The notes: generated by a model not told the origin, from the letters alone. DNA of 13,176 nt from Flavobacteriaceae bacterium (GCA_947482805.1 CANKLK010000046.1:1-13176), one strand, 5' to 3'. Shown: positions 1 to 7,720, numbered from the stretch's first letter. Translations and numbers: made by a program.

Positions 1-869
1 ACATACATATCGGCTAATTTGAAGGCAATAGCTTGATGTTTGAAAATTTCTTTGCCAAAAGCTTTTCTCTCATGAGAATATTTCAAGGCCAATTCATAAG
101 CTCCTGTTGCAATCCCCAATGCTTGTGATGCAATACCGATTCTTCCGCCATTTAAGACATTCATCGCAAAGTTAAAACCGAAACCATCTTCTCCTATTCT
201 GTTTTCTTTTGGTACTTTCACATCGGTAAACATTAGTGAATGTGTATCGCTTCCTCTGATTCCCATTTTCTTTTCTTTTGGACCAATTTCAACTCCGGCC
301 CAATCTTTTTCAACGATAAAAGCGTTGATTCCTTTATGCCCTTTTTCCACATCGGTTTGTGCCATTACTAAATAGGTTGATGCTGAATTACCATTTGTAA
401 TCCAGTTTTTGGTTCCGTTCAATAGGTAGTAATCACCCATATCTTTAGCAATAGTTTTTTGTGAACTCGCATCACTTCCCGCTTCTGGCTCTGACAAACA
501 AAAAGCTCCGATAACGTCACCTTTTGCTAATGGCACCAAGTATTTCATTTTTTGTTCTTCTGAACAGTATTTTTCCATACCGGCACAAACCAAAGAATTG
601 TTAACCGACATGATAACTGCCGCCGAAGCATCCACTTTCGCAATTTCGGTCATTGCCAATACATAAGAAACACTATCTAATCCAGCACCACCATATTTTG
701 GGTCAACCATCATTCCCATGAAACCTAACTCAGCCATCATTTTGACTTGTTCTGTTGGGAACTTGGAATGTTCATCTCTTTCAATTACGCCAGGCAACAA
801 TTCGGCTTGAGCAAAATCTCTAGCGGCTTCTTGTATCATTAAATGTTCTTCGGTTAAATTAAAATCCAT
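1..869 (-). CDS. Acyl-CoA dehydrogenase, short/medium-chain type (C-terminus cut off by window edge)
   Basis: This is a flavoprotein expected to oxidise acyl-CoA to trans-2-enoyl-CoA in beta-oxidation, passing electrons to an electron-transfer flavoprotein in the cytoplasm. I translated the reverse strand from the ATG at 869-867 and read 289 codons without a stop. The protein begins MDFNLTEEHLMIQEAARDFA, a typical N-terminal helical domain. The PROSITE acyl-CoA dehydrogenase signature 1 is present at about residues 124-136 (CLSEPEAGSDASS), followed by the FAD-contacting WITN at 156-159, the middle beta-domain, and the start of the C-terminal helical domain (ERKAFGKEI). Family members are about 380 residues, so roughly 90 residues lie beyond position 1. 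These include signature 2 and the catalytic Glu, so activity cannot be judged here. Chain-length preference cannot be read from the sequence. The gene is divergent from anmK and has its own promoter (913-943). Confidence 0.93.
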   Translation of the reverse strand, partial: MDFNLTEEHLMIQEAARDFAQAELLPGVIERDEHSKFPTEQVKMMAELGFMGMMVDPKYGGAGLDSVSYVLAMTEIAKVDASAAVIMSVNNSLVCAGMEKYCSEEQKMKYLVPLAKGDVIGAFCLSEPEAGSDASSQKTIAKDMGDYYLLNGTKNWITNGNSASTYLVMAQTDVEKGHKGINAFIVEKDWAGVEIGPKEKKMGIRGSDTHSLMFTDVKVPKENRIGEDGFGFNFAMNVLNGGRIGIASQALGIATGAYELALKYSHERKAFGKEIFKHQAIAFKLADMY

Positions 870-912
870 AGATATGAAGATTTTTGTTTGTTGTTTCTTT
901 AATTTTGGTGAG

Positions 913-943
913 CAAAAATAGAATATAAAAGTTAAAATTTCAA
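913..943 (-). promoter_or_regulatory. Bacteroidota-type promoter of the acyl-CoA dehydrogenase gene
   Basis: On the minus strand TTG (943-941) is followed by 20 bases and then TATTTTTG (920-913). This fits the Bacteroidota housekeeping-sigma consensus of TTG at -33 and TAnnTTTG at -7. The spacer is one base over the usual 19 and within the known range. The start codon lies about 45 bases downstream. No comparable full promoter is visible for the divergent anmK. The closest match is TAAATTTA at 953-960, which sits too near the ATG and lacks the final G. Confidence 0.6.
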
Positions 944-964
944 ACGTTTTCGTAAATTTAGCCA

Positions 965-2062
965 ATGTTTAAAGAAACTTACAACGTCATTGGAGTAATG
1001 TCTGGAACTTCACTTGACGGTATTGATTTAGCGCATGTCCATTTTTCAATAGTTGATGGGAAATGGAGCTACGATATCTATGAAACCGAAACTGTTTCGT
1101 ATGATAGTGATTGGTTGAACAAACTAAAAACTGCTGTTGATTTTTCGGAAGAAAAACTAAAAGAACTAAATAAAGATTATACAGTTCTTTTGGCAAATAA
1201 TATCAAAACTTTTATCAAAAAACACCAATTACAAAAACTAGATGCGGTATGTTCTCATGGGCATACGATTCTGCATCAGCCACAAAATGGTTTTACGCTC
1301 CAAATTGGTAATCTTCCCGAAATTGCAAATCATTGTAATCAAACCGTTGTTTGTGATTTCCGTGTCCAAGATGTATTGCTTGGCGGACAAGGTGCGCCTT
1401 TGGTTCCGATAGGAGATCGGATTCTGTTTTCAGAATATGATTTTTGCTTGAATTTAGGTGGCTTTTCTAATGTTTCGTTTGAACAAAATGGAAATAGAAT
1501 CGCTTTTGATATTTCGCCAGTGAATACCGTTTTAAATTTTTATGCCAATAAACTTGGATTTGATTATGATGATAGAGGGAAAATTTCAAAATCGGGGAAA
1601 ATCAATTCTGATTTATTAAATGCTTTGAATGCTTTGGATTATTATCAAAAACCATTTCCAAAATCGCTGGGATTTGAATTTGTAAAAACTATCCTTTTGC
1701 CTTTGATGGAAAAATATAACATCTCAATTGAAGACAAGATGCAAACTTTCACAGAACATATTGCGATACAAACTTCATTGGCTTTACCTAATAATAAAAG
1801 TCACGAGCTTAAGCGAACTGGCGAAACAAAACTTTTAGCTACTGGTGGCGGAGCTTACAATGACTTTCTGATTGAACGCTTAAAATTTTGGTTACCACAA
1901 ATTGAAATAATCATTCCCGATAAAAAAACAATAGAGTTCAAAGAAGCTTTAATTTTTGCTTTGCTTGGCGTTTTAAAACTCCGAGATGAAATCAATGTTT
2001 TAGCGAGTGTGACTGGCGCAAAACACAATCATACTTCGGGTGTTGTTTATTATTCAAGCTAA
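965..2062 (+). CDS. anmK: Anhydro-N-acetylmuramic acid kinase
   Basis: This cytoplasmic enzyme of peptidoglycan recycling hydrolyses the 1,6-anhydro ring of anhydro-MurNAc and phosphorylates it to MurNAc-6-phosphate using ATP. The 365-residue length matches the family (about 360-370). Visible motifs, in order, are the N-terminal phosphate-binding GVMSGTSLDGID (10-21), DFRVQDVLLGGQGAPLVP (131-148), NLGGFSNV (163-170), FDISPVN (181-187) with Asp182 at the position of the family's proposed catalytic base, YDDRG (201-205), and the ATP-binding TGGGAYNDFL (293-302). E. coli-type enzymes have GPGN where this one has SPVN. I believe that variant is normal for Bacteroidota, but I could not check. The ATG at 965 puts the phosphate-binding motif at the usual distance from the N-terminus. 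No other recycling genes (murQ, nagZ, ampG) are adjacent. Confidence 0.95.
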   Translation: MFKETYNVIGVMSGTSLDGIDLAHVHFSIVDGKWSYDIYETETVSYDSDWLNKLKTAVDFSEEKLKELNKDYTVLLANNIKTFIKKHQLQKLDAVCSHGHTILHQPQNGFTLQIGNLPEIANHCNQTVVCDFRVQDVLLGGQGAPLVPIGDRILFSEYDFCLNLGGFSNVSFEQNGNRIAFDISPVNTVLNFYANKLGFDYDDRGKISKSGKINSDLLNALNALDYYQKPFPKSLGFEFVKTILLPLMEKYNISIEDKMQTFTEHIAIQTSLALPNNKSHELKRTGETKLLATGGGAYNDFLIERLKFWLPQIEIIIPDKKTIEFKEALIFALLGVLKLRDEINVLASVTGAKHNHTSGVVYYSS

Positions 2063-2114
2063 AAAATAATACTATCCTAAAAATTCCAATTTAAAACTAC
2101 TAACTATGATTTAC

Positions 2115-2122
2115 TATATTTG
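2115..2122 (+). promoter_or_regulatory. Putative -7 element (TATATTTG) upstream of the amino acid dehydrogenase gene
   Basis: TATATTTG is a perfect match to the Bacteroidota TAnnTTTG -7 box and is identical to the box of the tRNA-Val promoter at 7743-7750. It lies 67 bases before the start codon at 2190. No TTG stands at the expected -33 distance, so the promoter is only half supported. It would give an untranslated leader of roughly 55-60 bases. Confidence 0.45.
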
Positions 2123-2189
2123 CGTCTAAACTAAATTTACTCAGACTAAAAATATCTCTATCTTTTTGAGACAGATTTAACACAAAAAA

Positions 2190-3416
2190 ATGAAAGAATT
2201 ATTAAAAAAATTTGAAAATAAACCACCCGAAATAATATTCAACTGGAAAGATACCGAGACAGATGCCGAAGGTTGGACCGTAATTAATTCGCTTCGTGGT
2301 GGAGCTGCCGGCGGTGGAACCCGAATGAGAAAAGGATTGGACATGAACGAAGTGTTATCATTAGCCAAGACAATGGAAGTGAAGTTTTCTGTTTCCGGTC
2401 CGGCTATTGGTGGTGCAAAATCGGGGATTAATTTTGACCCGAATGACCCAAGAAAGAAAGGTGTTTTACAACGTTGGTATAAAGCGGTTTCACCTCTATT
2501 AAAAAGTTATTACGGAACTGGTGGCGATTTGAATGTTGACGAGATTCATGAAGTAATTCCATTCACCGAAGAATGTGGTGTTTGGCACCCGCAAGAAGGG
2601 GTTTTTAATGGGCATTTCAAACCTTCTGAAGCTGATAAAATAAACCGAATTGGGCAATTGCGCCAAGGTGTTATCAAAGTAATCGAAAATCCGAATTTCT
2701 CTCCTGACGTATTGCGCAAATATACCGTAGCCGATATGATTACGGGATATGGTGTTGCCGAAGCGGTTCGCCATTATTATCATATTTATGGTGGCGATGT
2801 TCAGGGTAAGAAAGCCATTGTACAAGGTTTTGGTAATGTTGGTTCCGCTGCTGCTTTCTATCTTGCCGAAATGGGGGTAAAAATTGTTGGCATCATTGAT
2901 CGTGACGGAGGAATTATCAACGAAGAAGGCTTCAGCTTTGAAGAAATTAAACGCTTGTTTTTAAATAAAGACGGTAACAAATTGGTAGCCCAAAATATGA
3001 TTCCATTTGAAGAAATCAATCAAAAAATATGGACTTTGGGAGCGGATATTTTTACTCCTTGTGCTGCTTCCCGCTTGGTTACTAAAGAGCAAATCAACAA
3101 TTTAATTAACAATGGTTTAGAAGTAATTTCTTGTGGTGCCAATGTTCCTTTTTCAGATAAAGAAATCTTCTTTGGCAGTATCATGGAAGAAACAGATAGT
3201 AGAGTGAGTTTAATTCCTGACTTTATTTCAAACTGTGGTATGGCGAGAGTATTTGCTTATTTTATGGAGAAAAAAGTACAAATGACAGATGAATCAATAT
3301 TCTATGATATTTCAGAAACTATTAAAAAGGCCATAGGAAAGGTACACAATTTAAACGTTGACAAAAAAAATATTAGTGCGACTGCTTTTGAAATTGCATT
3401 GAAACAGCTGCTTTAG
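2190..3416 (+). CDS. Glu/Leu/Phe/Val-family NAD(P)-dependent amino acid dehydrogenase
   Basis: This is a cytoplasmic enzyme for reversible oxidative deamination of an amino acid to a 2-oxo acid and ammonia. The 408-residue protein has the two-domain GLFV layout. The substrate domain carries the glycine-rich GGAAGGGTRM (37-46), the catalytic-lysine motif GGAKSG (74-79, Lys77) and GGDLNVDE (111-118) with the likely catalytic Asp113. The Rossmann domain carries GFGNVG (213-218), and an acidic residue at the end of the second strand (GIIDRDG, Asp237) suggests NAD preference. PDFISNCG (343-350) matches the conserved family motif after that domain. The length lies between leucine dehydrogenase (about 365) and classical glutamate dehydrogenase (420-450), so I do not name the substrate. 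The residue three before the GG in the active-site signature is Pro, not the usual Leu/Ile/Val. The gene ends 75 bases before tonB with no hairpin between, so read-through is possible. Confidence 0.88.
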   Translation: MKELLKKFENKPPEIIFNWKDTETDAEGWTVINSLRGGAAGGGTRMRKGLDMNEVLSLAKTMEVKFSVSGPAIGGAKSGINFDPNDPRKKGVLQRWYKAVSPLLKSYYGTGGDLNVDEIHEVIPFTEECGVWHPQEGVFNGHFKPSEADKINRIGQLRQGVIKVIENPNFSPDVLRKYTVADMITGYGVAEAVRHYYHIYGGDVQGKKAIVQGFGNVGSAAAFYLAEMGVKIVGIIDRDGGIINEEGFSFEEIKRLFLNKDGNKLVAQNMIPFEEINQKIWTLGADIFTPCAASRLVTKEQINNLINNGLEVISCGANVPFSDKEIFFGSIMEETDSRVSLIPDFISNCGMARVFAYFMEKKVQMTDESIFYDISETIKKAIGKVHNLNVDKKNISATAFEIALKQLL

Positions 3417-3491
3417 TAAAAAATTAAACATCGATTTACACAATATTTAATACATTTATACGTTTTAAAAGTTAGAGTTAATATATAAAAT

Positions 3492-4415
3492 ATGGTAATT
3501 CCCGTTGGATTAATATCAAGACTTTTAAGTAAAGCTGGTGACAAAGTTGTTGCAGCGCCTGGTTCCGACAGACAAAAATCTGTCATTCTTACTGTATTAT
3601 TCTATTCATTGCTTTTATTGCTGCTTTTCTTGTTGCGCTTTTGGCCTCCAGCAGATATGAAAATAATGGGTGGCGGTGGCGGTGGCGGCATCGAGATGAA
3701 CTTTGGTGACAGCGATTTTGGAATGGGAGATAATTCCAAAAGTGAAGTGCTAAATGTAAAAGACGAAGTCAAAGCGGCAACAGCACCAACACCAGATGAA
3801 AACATCATCTCAGATGATAACGCCGATGATAATGTTGTTGTTCCCAAAAAAGAAAACATTAAAGTAAAACCAGTTCCAGTCATAAAAGATGTAAAACCTG
3901 CAGTTGTAAAACCAAAGGTTTCTAAAAGTGCTGATGATGCATTATCTAGTATTCTTGGTAATAAAGGTGGCGATGGAAATGACACTAAAAGTGGTAATAA
4001 AGGCAATGCAAATGGGAGCCTGAATTCAAATGGCTACCTTGGCAACGGCAGTGGAAATGGAACGGGTGGTGGAAATGGAACGGGCAACGGAACCGGAAAT
4101 GGCACAGGAATCGGACCCGGAAATGGTGGTGGAAATGGTGGTGGCTCTGGTTATTCTTTAGGTAACAGAAAAGCTTTAAATAAACCACAACCCGATTATA
4201 ATTGCCAAGAGCAAGGTAGAGTTGCGGTCCAGGTTACAGTTGATAGAAACGGAAATACAATTAGCGTTACAGCCGGAGTACAAGGAACAACCAATACTGC
4301 AAAATGTTTATTAGATCAAGCAAAAATTGCGGCTCAGAATACGAAATGGCAAGCAGATAGCAATGCCCCTGAAAAACAAGTTGGAAAGATTATTTATACT
4401 TTCAGTCTAAACTAA
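3492..4415 (+). CDS. TonB-type energy transducer
   Basis: This protein should couple an ExbB-ExbD proton channel to outer-membrane TonB-dependent receptors. The 307-residue protein has a cytoplasmic stretch of about 29 residues, one membrane helix (about 30-50) ending in WPP, seven consecutive glycines (60-66), the NFGDSDFGMGDN segment typical of flavobacterial TonB proteins, an acidic and Lys/Pro/Val-rich periplasmic spacer (about 85-143), a Gly/Asn/Thr-rich linker (about 168-220), and a TonB C-terminal domain (about 221-307). That domain contains KPQPDYNCQEQGRVAVQVTV and ends GKIIYTFSLN. An in-frame TAA sits two codons before the ATG at 3492 and the next Met is at residue 56, after the helix, so this start is well supported. 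The partner exbD and exbB lie nearby but on the opposite strand. The stop is followed after one base by the M23 peptidase start, so the two are probably cotranscribed. Confidence 0.87.
   Translation: MVIPVGLISRLLSKAGDKVVAAPGSDRQKSVILTVLFYSLLLLLLFLLRFWPPADMKIMGGGGGGGIEMNFGDSDFGMGDNSKSEVLNVKDEVKAATAPTPDENIISDDNADDNVVVPKKENIKVKPVPVIKDVKPAVVKPKVSKSADDALSSILGNKGGDGNDTKSGNKGNANGSLNSNGYLGNGSGNGTGGGNGTGNGTGNGTGIGPGNGGGNGGGSGYSLGNRKALNKPQPDYNCQEQGRVAVQVTVDRNGNTISVTAGVQGTTNTAKCLLDQAKIAAQNTKWQADSNAPEKQVGKIIYTFSLN
4041..4146 (+). repeat. In-frame Gly/Asn/Thr-coding repeat inside tonB
   Basis: Short imperfect tandem units of the type GGAAATGGAACGGG (exact copies at 4053-4066 and 4071-4084, with degenerate copies on both sides) encode the glycine-rich linker between the periplasmic spacer and the TonB C-terminal domain. 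All copies keep the reading frame. Such a tract can expand or contract in multiples of three bases and would then change linker length without breaking the gene. This is inference; only one allele is seen. Confidence 0.7.
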
Positions 4416-4416
4416 C

Positions 4417-5226
4417 ATGAAGTTTTTATTCTCAGCAGTTTTGTTGGTTATTTGTTCGTCTGGTTTTTCACAGCTTAAAACTAAACTCTACAGCGAAAAA
4501 ATCGACAATAGCTTTAATCTATTGGTTGACAACGACGAATTTTGTCCTATATCAATAAAAATTGATCTCGAATTAACCAATATGTCTTCCTCTAATGGAA
4601 ATCATAAGATATTTGTTGTCCCTGCAAAAACCAAAGGTTTCTTAATTTCTAAAATTCAAGTATTAAAACCAAATGGTGGCGGTGGATATAAAACAAAATC
4701 ACAAGCTAACTATGGTGATAGCACTGTAACCAATCCTATAGATTACAATTATTCACTACCTTTTCAAAAAGGACAATCTTTTACAATTGATCAAGGCTAT
4801 AACGGAACTTTTTCCCATCAAAATGAGAATTCATTAGATTTTACTATGCCTACAGGCACCGAAATAACAGCCGCTAGAGATGGAGTTGTTGTGAAAGTTA
4901 TTGAAAACAATGATCAAAGTTGTACTGAAAAAAGTTGCACTTCATTCAATAATTATATTTTAATATATCACAATGATGGTACTTTTTCAGAATATGTTCA
5001 TCTTAAAAAAGATGGCGCTATAGTTCAAGAAGGAGATGTGATTAAAGAAAATGATGTAATTGGTTATAGTGGAAATACAGGTATGTCAAATGGCCCTCAT
5101 TTACATTTTATGGTTTTCATTCAACAGATTGACAAGCAGGTAACTTTGAGAACAAAGTTCAAAATAAATGATGGTTCTAAATCAGAAATTCTAAAAGCAA
5201 AACAAGAATACACTAGAAATTATTAA
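4417..5226 (+). CDS. Secreted M23-family (LytM-like) zinc metallopeptidase
   Basis: This is probably a periplasmic or envelope endopeptidase acting on peptidoglycan cross-bridges or peptides. It has 269 residues with a signal peptide (about 1-18, ending SSGFSQ), an N-terminal beta-rich region of unknown role (about 20-115) and a C-terminal M23 domain (about 118-240). Zinc ligands and catalytic residues are all visible: His134 and Asp141 (HQNENSLD, the H-x6-D spacing seen in some M23 subgroups), His195 in EYVHL, and His228/His230 in GPHLHF. Because the set is intact, I expect an active enzyme and not a LytM-type activator such as EnvC or NlpD. It starts one base after the tonB stop, which implies cotranscription and perhaps translational coupling. 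The substrate is unknown, since many Flavobacterium proteins of this type are uncharacterised. Its end is 38 bases from the convergent exbD stop. Confidence 0.87.
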   Translation: MKFLFSAVLLVICSSGFSQLKTKLYSEKIDNSFNLLVDNDEFCPISIKIDLELTNMSSSNGNHKIFVVPAKTKGFLISKIQVLKPNGGGGYKTKSQANYGDSTVTNPIDYNYSLPFQKGQSFTIDQGYNGTFSHQNENSLDFTMPTGTEITAARDGVVVKVIENNDQSCTEKSCTSFNNYILIYHNDGTFSEYVHLKKDGAIVQEGDVIKENDVIGYSGNTGMSNGPHLHFMVFIQQIDKQVTLRTKFKINDGSKSEILKAKQEYTRNY

Positions 5227-5264
5227 ATAAGTTTCATATGTCAAACAAATTAATTTGATAAACG

Positions 5265-5660
5265 TTATTTTGGACTTGTAGCAATAACAAACTTCAGTTT
5301 GTTCTTAACGCCTATTTGAAGTACATCTACCAAATCCTGTACCTGCATTGTAGCCGGAATTCTAATGATTACCGTTTGTTGCTTTTCGGGATCCATTAAT
5401 TCTAGTAATCTGGTTTCTAGTTGATCTAAAAGCACTTCTTCTTTATCAATAAAATATCTTTTTTCTTCGGTTACCGATAAAGTGATTAGCTGCTTGTTTG
5501 TCTTTTCATTGGTTTTCGATTTTGGCAATGTCATTCGGATAACATTTGGATTTGCCAAAGTCGATATAATTAAGAAAAACAACAATAAGAAGAACATAAT
5601 GTCGCTTAACGAAGAGGTTGCGACTTCTGCATGAAATCGTTTATTTCGCTTTATTGCCAT
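5265..5660 (-). CDS. exbD: ExbD/TolR-family biopolymer transport protein
   Basis: This inner-membrane protein forms the proton channel with ExbB and drives TonB. The 131-residue protein has a short cytoplasmic N-terminus, one membrane helix (about 18-38) with the proton-carrying Asp20 in LSDIMFFLLLFFL, and a periplasmic domain (about 45-131) ending FVIATSPK. Its start overlaps the end of exbB by 20 bases in another frame, which indicates tight translational coupling. A TolR assignment cannot be excluded from sequence alone, but no tolB or pal lies alongside and a TonB gene does, so ExbD is favoured. It is the last gene of its operon and ends tail-to-tail with the M23 peptidase gene. Confidence 0.9.
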   Translation of the reverse strand: MAIKRNKRFHAEVATSSLSDIMFFLLLFFLIISTLANPNVIRMTLPKSKTNEKTNKQLITLSVTEEKRYFIDKEEVLLDQLETRLLELMDPEKQQTVIIRIPATMQVQDLVDVLQIGVKNKLKFVIATSPK

Positions 5661-6357
5661 TTGGTCTTTGAATTATATTTATAAATTCTAATACTTGCTT
5701 TTGAATGGATAATGAAAAGTCATCAATTTTCCCATTAAATAAGTGATACGCACTGTAGGCAATTATACCTACAATCAAACCTGCACCACTACTAATCATC
5801 TTTTCATATAAACCACCGGAAATATTCCCGATACTGATGTCTTCGGTTACAGAAATGCTATAGAAAATTTTAATAACTCCCGAAATAGTTCCGATAAATC
5901 CTAAGGTTGGCGCAATACCGGCAATCAAACCTAATTGTCCTAACTTCTTTTCCATATAGCCAATCTCGATATTAGCCGCGCGTTCCATATTTGATTCTAT
6001 TTCTCCAATATTTCTTCCAATGGTTAGCACACCTTCTTTGACAATATTTCCTTGTGCGTTTCCGCTTCTTTCTGCAGAAGAAACGGCCATTTCGATGTTG
6101 GCATTATTCAAATGATTGCTAATATCTTTCATCAAATGATTATCGATTTTGGCTGCTTTATGAATATACAAATAGCGTTCAAAAACGAGATAGAGGGTAT
6201 AAAATAACAAGATAGCAATTGGAATAAGAAATAAACCTCCTTTGAAAATAAATTCCAAAATAGAAACTTCGTTAGTTAAAGCAGCATTTGCTTTGTCTAC
6301 AGTTGGAATGGCTTGAGCTAAGGTGTCAGCTTGTAATTGTAAAAAAGTGCTTATCAT
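5641..6357 (-). CDS. exbB: MotA/TolQ/ExbB-family proton channel protein
   Basis: This is the inner-membrane channel subunit of the TonB-ExbB-ExbD energy transducer. It has 238 residues and three membrane segments: about 37-59, 142-166 and 190-207. A large cytoplasmic loop between the first two includes the GNAQGNIVKEGVLTIGRNIGEIE region. The second segment holds the conserved APTLGFIGTISGVI (149-162), where family threonine and proline residues line the channel. The N-terminal 30 residues (QADTLAQAIPTVDKANAALT) look periplasmic and may be a short leader. exbB is first in the exbB-exbD pair and is divergent from folC, with about 125 bases between start codons. Only weak -7-like sequences such as TAAATTG are visible upstream, so I mark no promoter. 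Confidence 0.9.
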   Translation of the reverse strand: MISTFLQLQADTLAQAIPTVDKANAALTNEVSILEFIFKGGLFLIPIAILLFYTLYLVFERYLYIHKAAKIDNHLMKDISNHLNNANIEMAVSSAERSGNAQGNIVKEGVLTIGRNIGEIESNMERAANIEIGYMEKKLGQLGLIAGIAPTLGFIGTISGVIKIFYSISVTEDISIGNISGGLYEKMISSGAGLIVGIIAYSAYHLFNGKIDDFSLSIQKQVLEFINIIQRPNGNKAK

Positions 6358-6483
6358 ATTTATGTGATTTATGGCAATTTATTCTGAAAATAATTTCAAT
6401 TTTGTGCTTTAGAATTCGCATCACAATATAAACGAAAAAAAACGTATAAAAGTATATTGACCGCCAATTTTTTTCTGGAAATT

Positions 6484-7704
6484 ATGAACTACAAAGAAAC
6501 ACTTGATTGGATTTTTAACAAATTGCCGATGTATCAAACACAAGGCGCCACGGCCTATAGAAAGGACATCACCAATACTGTTTTGTTAGCTAAACATTTA
6601 GGAAATCCTGAACACTATTTGAAATGTATTCACGTAGCCGGAACTAATGGAAAAGGATCAACATCCCATTTATTGGCTTCAGTTTTACAAGAAGCCGGTT
6701 ATAAAGTAGGTTTGTATACTTCACCTCATTTAAAAGATTATCGAGAACGAATTAGCATCAACGGAATACCAATTTCTGAGGATTATGTTTGCGATTTCAT
6801 AAACAAGAATAAAGCGTTTTTTGAAGCCAATGAGTTGAGCTTTTTTGAAATGAGTGTTGGTTTGGCATTTGAATATTTTGTCAAACAAAAAACCGATATA
6901 AACATTATCGAAGTTGGCATGGGTGGACGATTGGATTCCACTAATATCATTACGCCATTGGTTTCTGTTATCACTAATATTGGATTAGATCACACGCAAT
7001 TCTTAGGCAATACTTTAGAATTAATTGCTTTTGAAAAAGCTGGGATTATTAAACCAAACATTCCTGTGGTTATTGGCGAATATATTTCCGAAACTAAGCC
7101 GGTTTTTTTGGCTAAATCAGATGAAACTCATTCTGAAATTTATTTTGCTTCTGATCTGATTGCAGCGACTTATCCCTCTGCCCTACTTGGTGATTATCAG
7201 ATTCAGAATAAGAAAACGGTTTTGCAAACCTTAAAAGTATTACAAGATAAAAAGTTGCTATCCGTTTCGGAAACTGATATTAAAAATGGTTTTTTGAATG
7301 TGATTAAAAACACCGGCTTACAAGGCAGGTGGCAACAATTAGGAGAAAACCCAAAAGTAATTTGTGATACGGCACATAATGTTCATGGACTTAAAATTGT
7401 TTTGAATCAGTTAAATGAACAAAAGTTTGAAAAACTACATATTGTTTTGGGTTTAGTGAATGATAAAAACTTAACTGAAATTCTGCCTTTGTTTCCTGAA
7501 AATGCAATCTACTATTTTTGCAAACCGGATATTTCAAGAGGTTTAGACCAATTAATTTTAAAAGAAAAAGCCGCTGGGTTTAATCTTATAGGTCAAACAT
7601 ACATTTCAGTATCAAATGCTTATCAGGCCGCTAAAGAAAATGCCGGCAATAATGACTTTATTTATATTGGCGGGAGCACCTTTGTAGTTGCAGAAATTTT
7701 GTAA
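6484..7704 (+). CDS. folC: Bifunctional folylpolyglutamate synthase / dihydrofolate synthase
   Basis: This cytoplasmic Mur-ligase-family enzyme joins glutamate to dihydropteroate (dihydrofolate synthase) and adds further glutamates to folates, using ATP. The ATG at 6484 gives 406 residues beginning MNYKETLDWIFNKLPMYQ, the usual Bacteroidota start. An in-frame TTG at 6457 would add nine residues but is not needed. Motifs are the P-loop GTNGKGST (53-60), YTSPHLKDYRERI (78-90), the central-domain segment EVGMGGRLDSTN (143-154), TNIGLDHTQFLG (164-175), FEKAGIIK (183-190) with the lysine often carbamylated in Mur-type ligases (Lys185), and CDTAHN (294-299) in the C-terminal domain. Length and motif order are normal. 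It is divergent from exbB and followed by the tRNA-Val promoter 16 bases after its stop. No terminator of its own is visible, so transcription may run into the tRNA unit and end at its hairpin. Confidence 0.94.
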   Translation: MNYKETLDWIFNKLPMYQTQGATAYRKDITNTVLLAKHLGNPEHYLKCIHVAGTNGKGSTSHLLASVLQEAGYKVGLYTSPHLKDYRERISINGIPISEDYVCDFINKNKAFFEANELSFFEMSVGLAFEYFVKQKTDINIIEVGMGGRLDSTNIITPLVSVITNIGLDHTQFLGNTLELIAFEKAGIIKPNIPVVIGEYISETKPVFLAKSDETHSEIYFASDLIAATYPSALLGDYQIQNKKTVLQTLKVLQDKKLLSVSETDIKNGFLNVIKNTGLQGRWQQLGENPKVICDTAHNVHGLKIVLNQLNEQKFEKLHIVLGLVNDKNLTEILPLFPENAIYYFCKPDISRGLDQLILKEKAAGFNLIGQTYISVSNAYQAAKENAGNNDFIYIGGSTFVVAEIL

Positions 7705-7720
7705 TTTTTTTCAATTATGT

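Noticed and set aside
953..960. TAAATTTA as a -7 box for anmK
   Set aside because: It lacks the final G, has no TTG at the right distance, and lies too close to the ATG for a normal transcript.
3602..4188. Antisense open frames of 134 and 67 codons across tonB
   Set aside because: They are mirror readings of repetitive Gly/Asn/Thr and Pro/Lys codons (poly-Pro, poly-His-rich products). tonB itself is clearly coding on the plus strand.
5241..5258. A/T palindrome between the M23 gene and exbD as a terminator
   Set aside because: TCAAA/TTTGA with an 8-base AT loop has almost no GC pairs and no following T run, so it is too weak to call in AT-rich DNA.
6457..6483. In-frame TTG start that would lengthen FolC by nine residues
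   Set aside because: The ATG at 6484 gives the conserved family N-terminus (MNYKETLDWIF), and the added residues (TANFFLEI) resemble nothing in the family.
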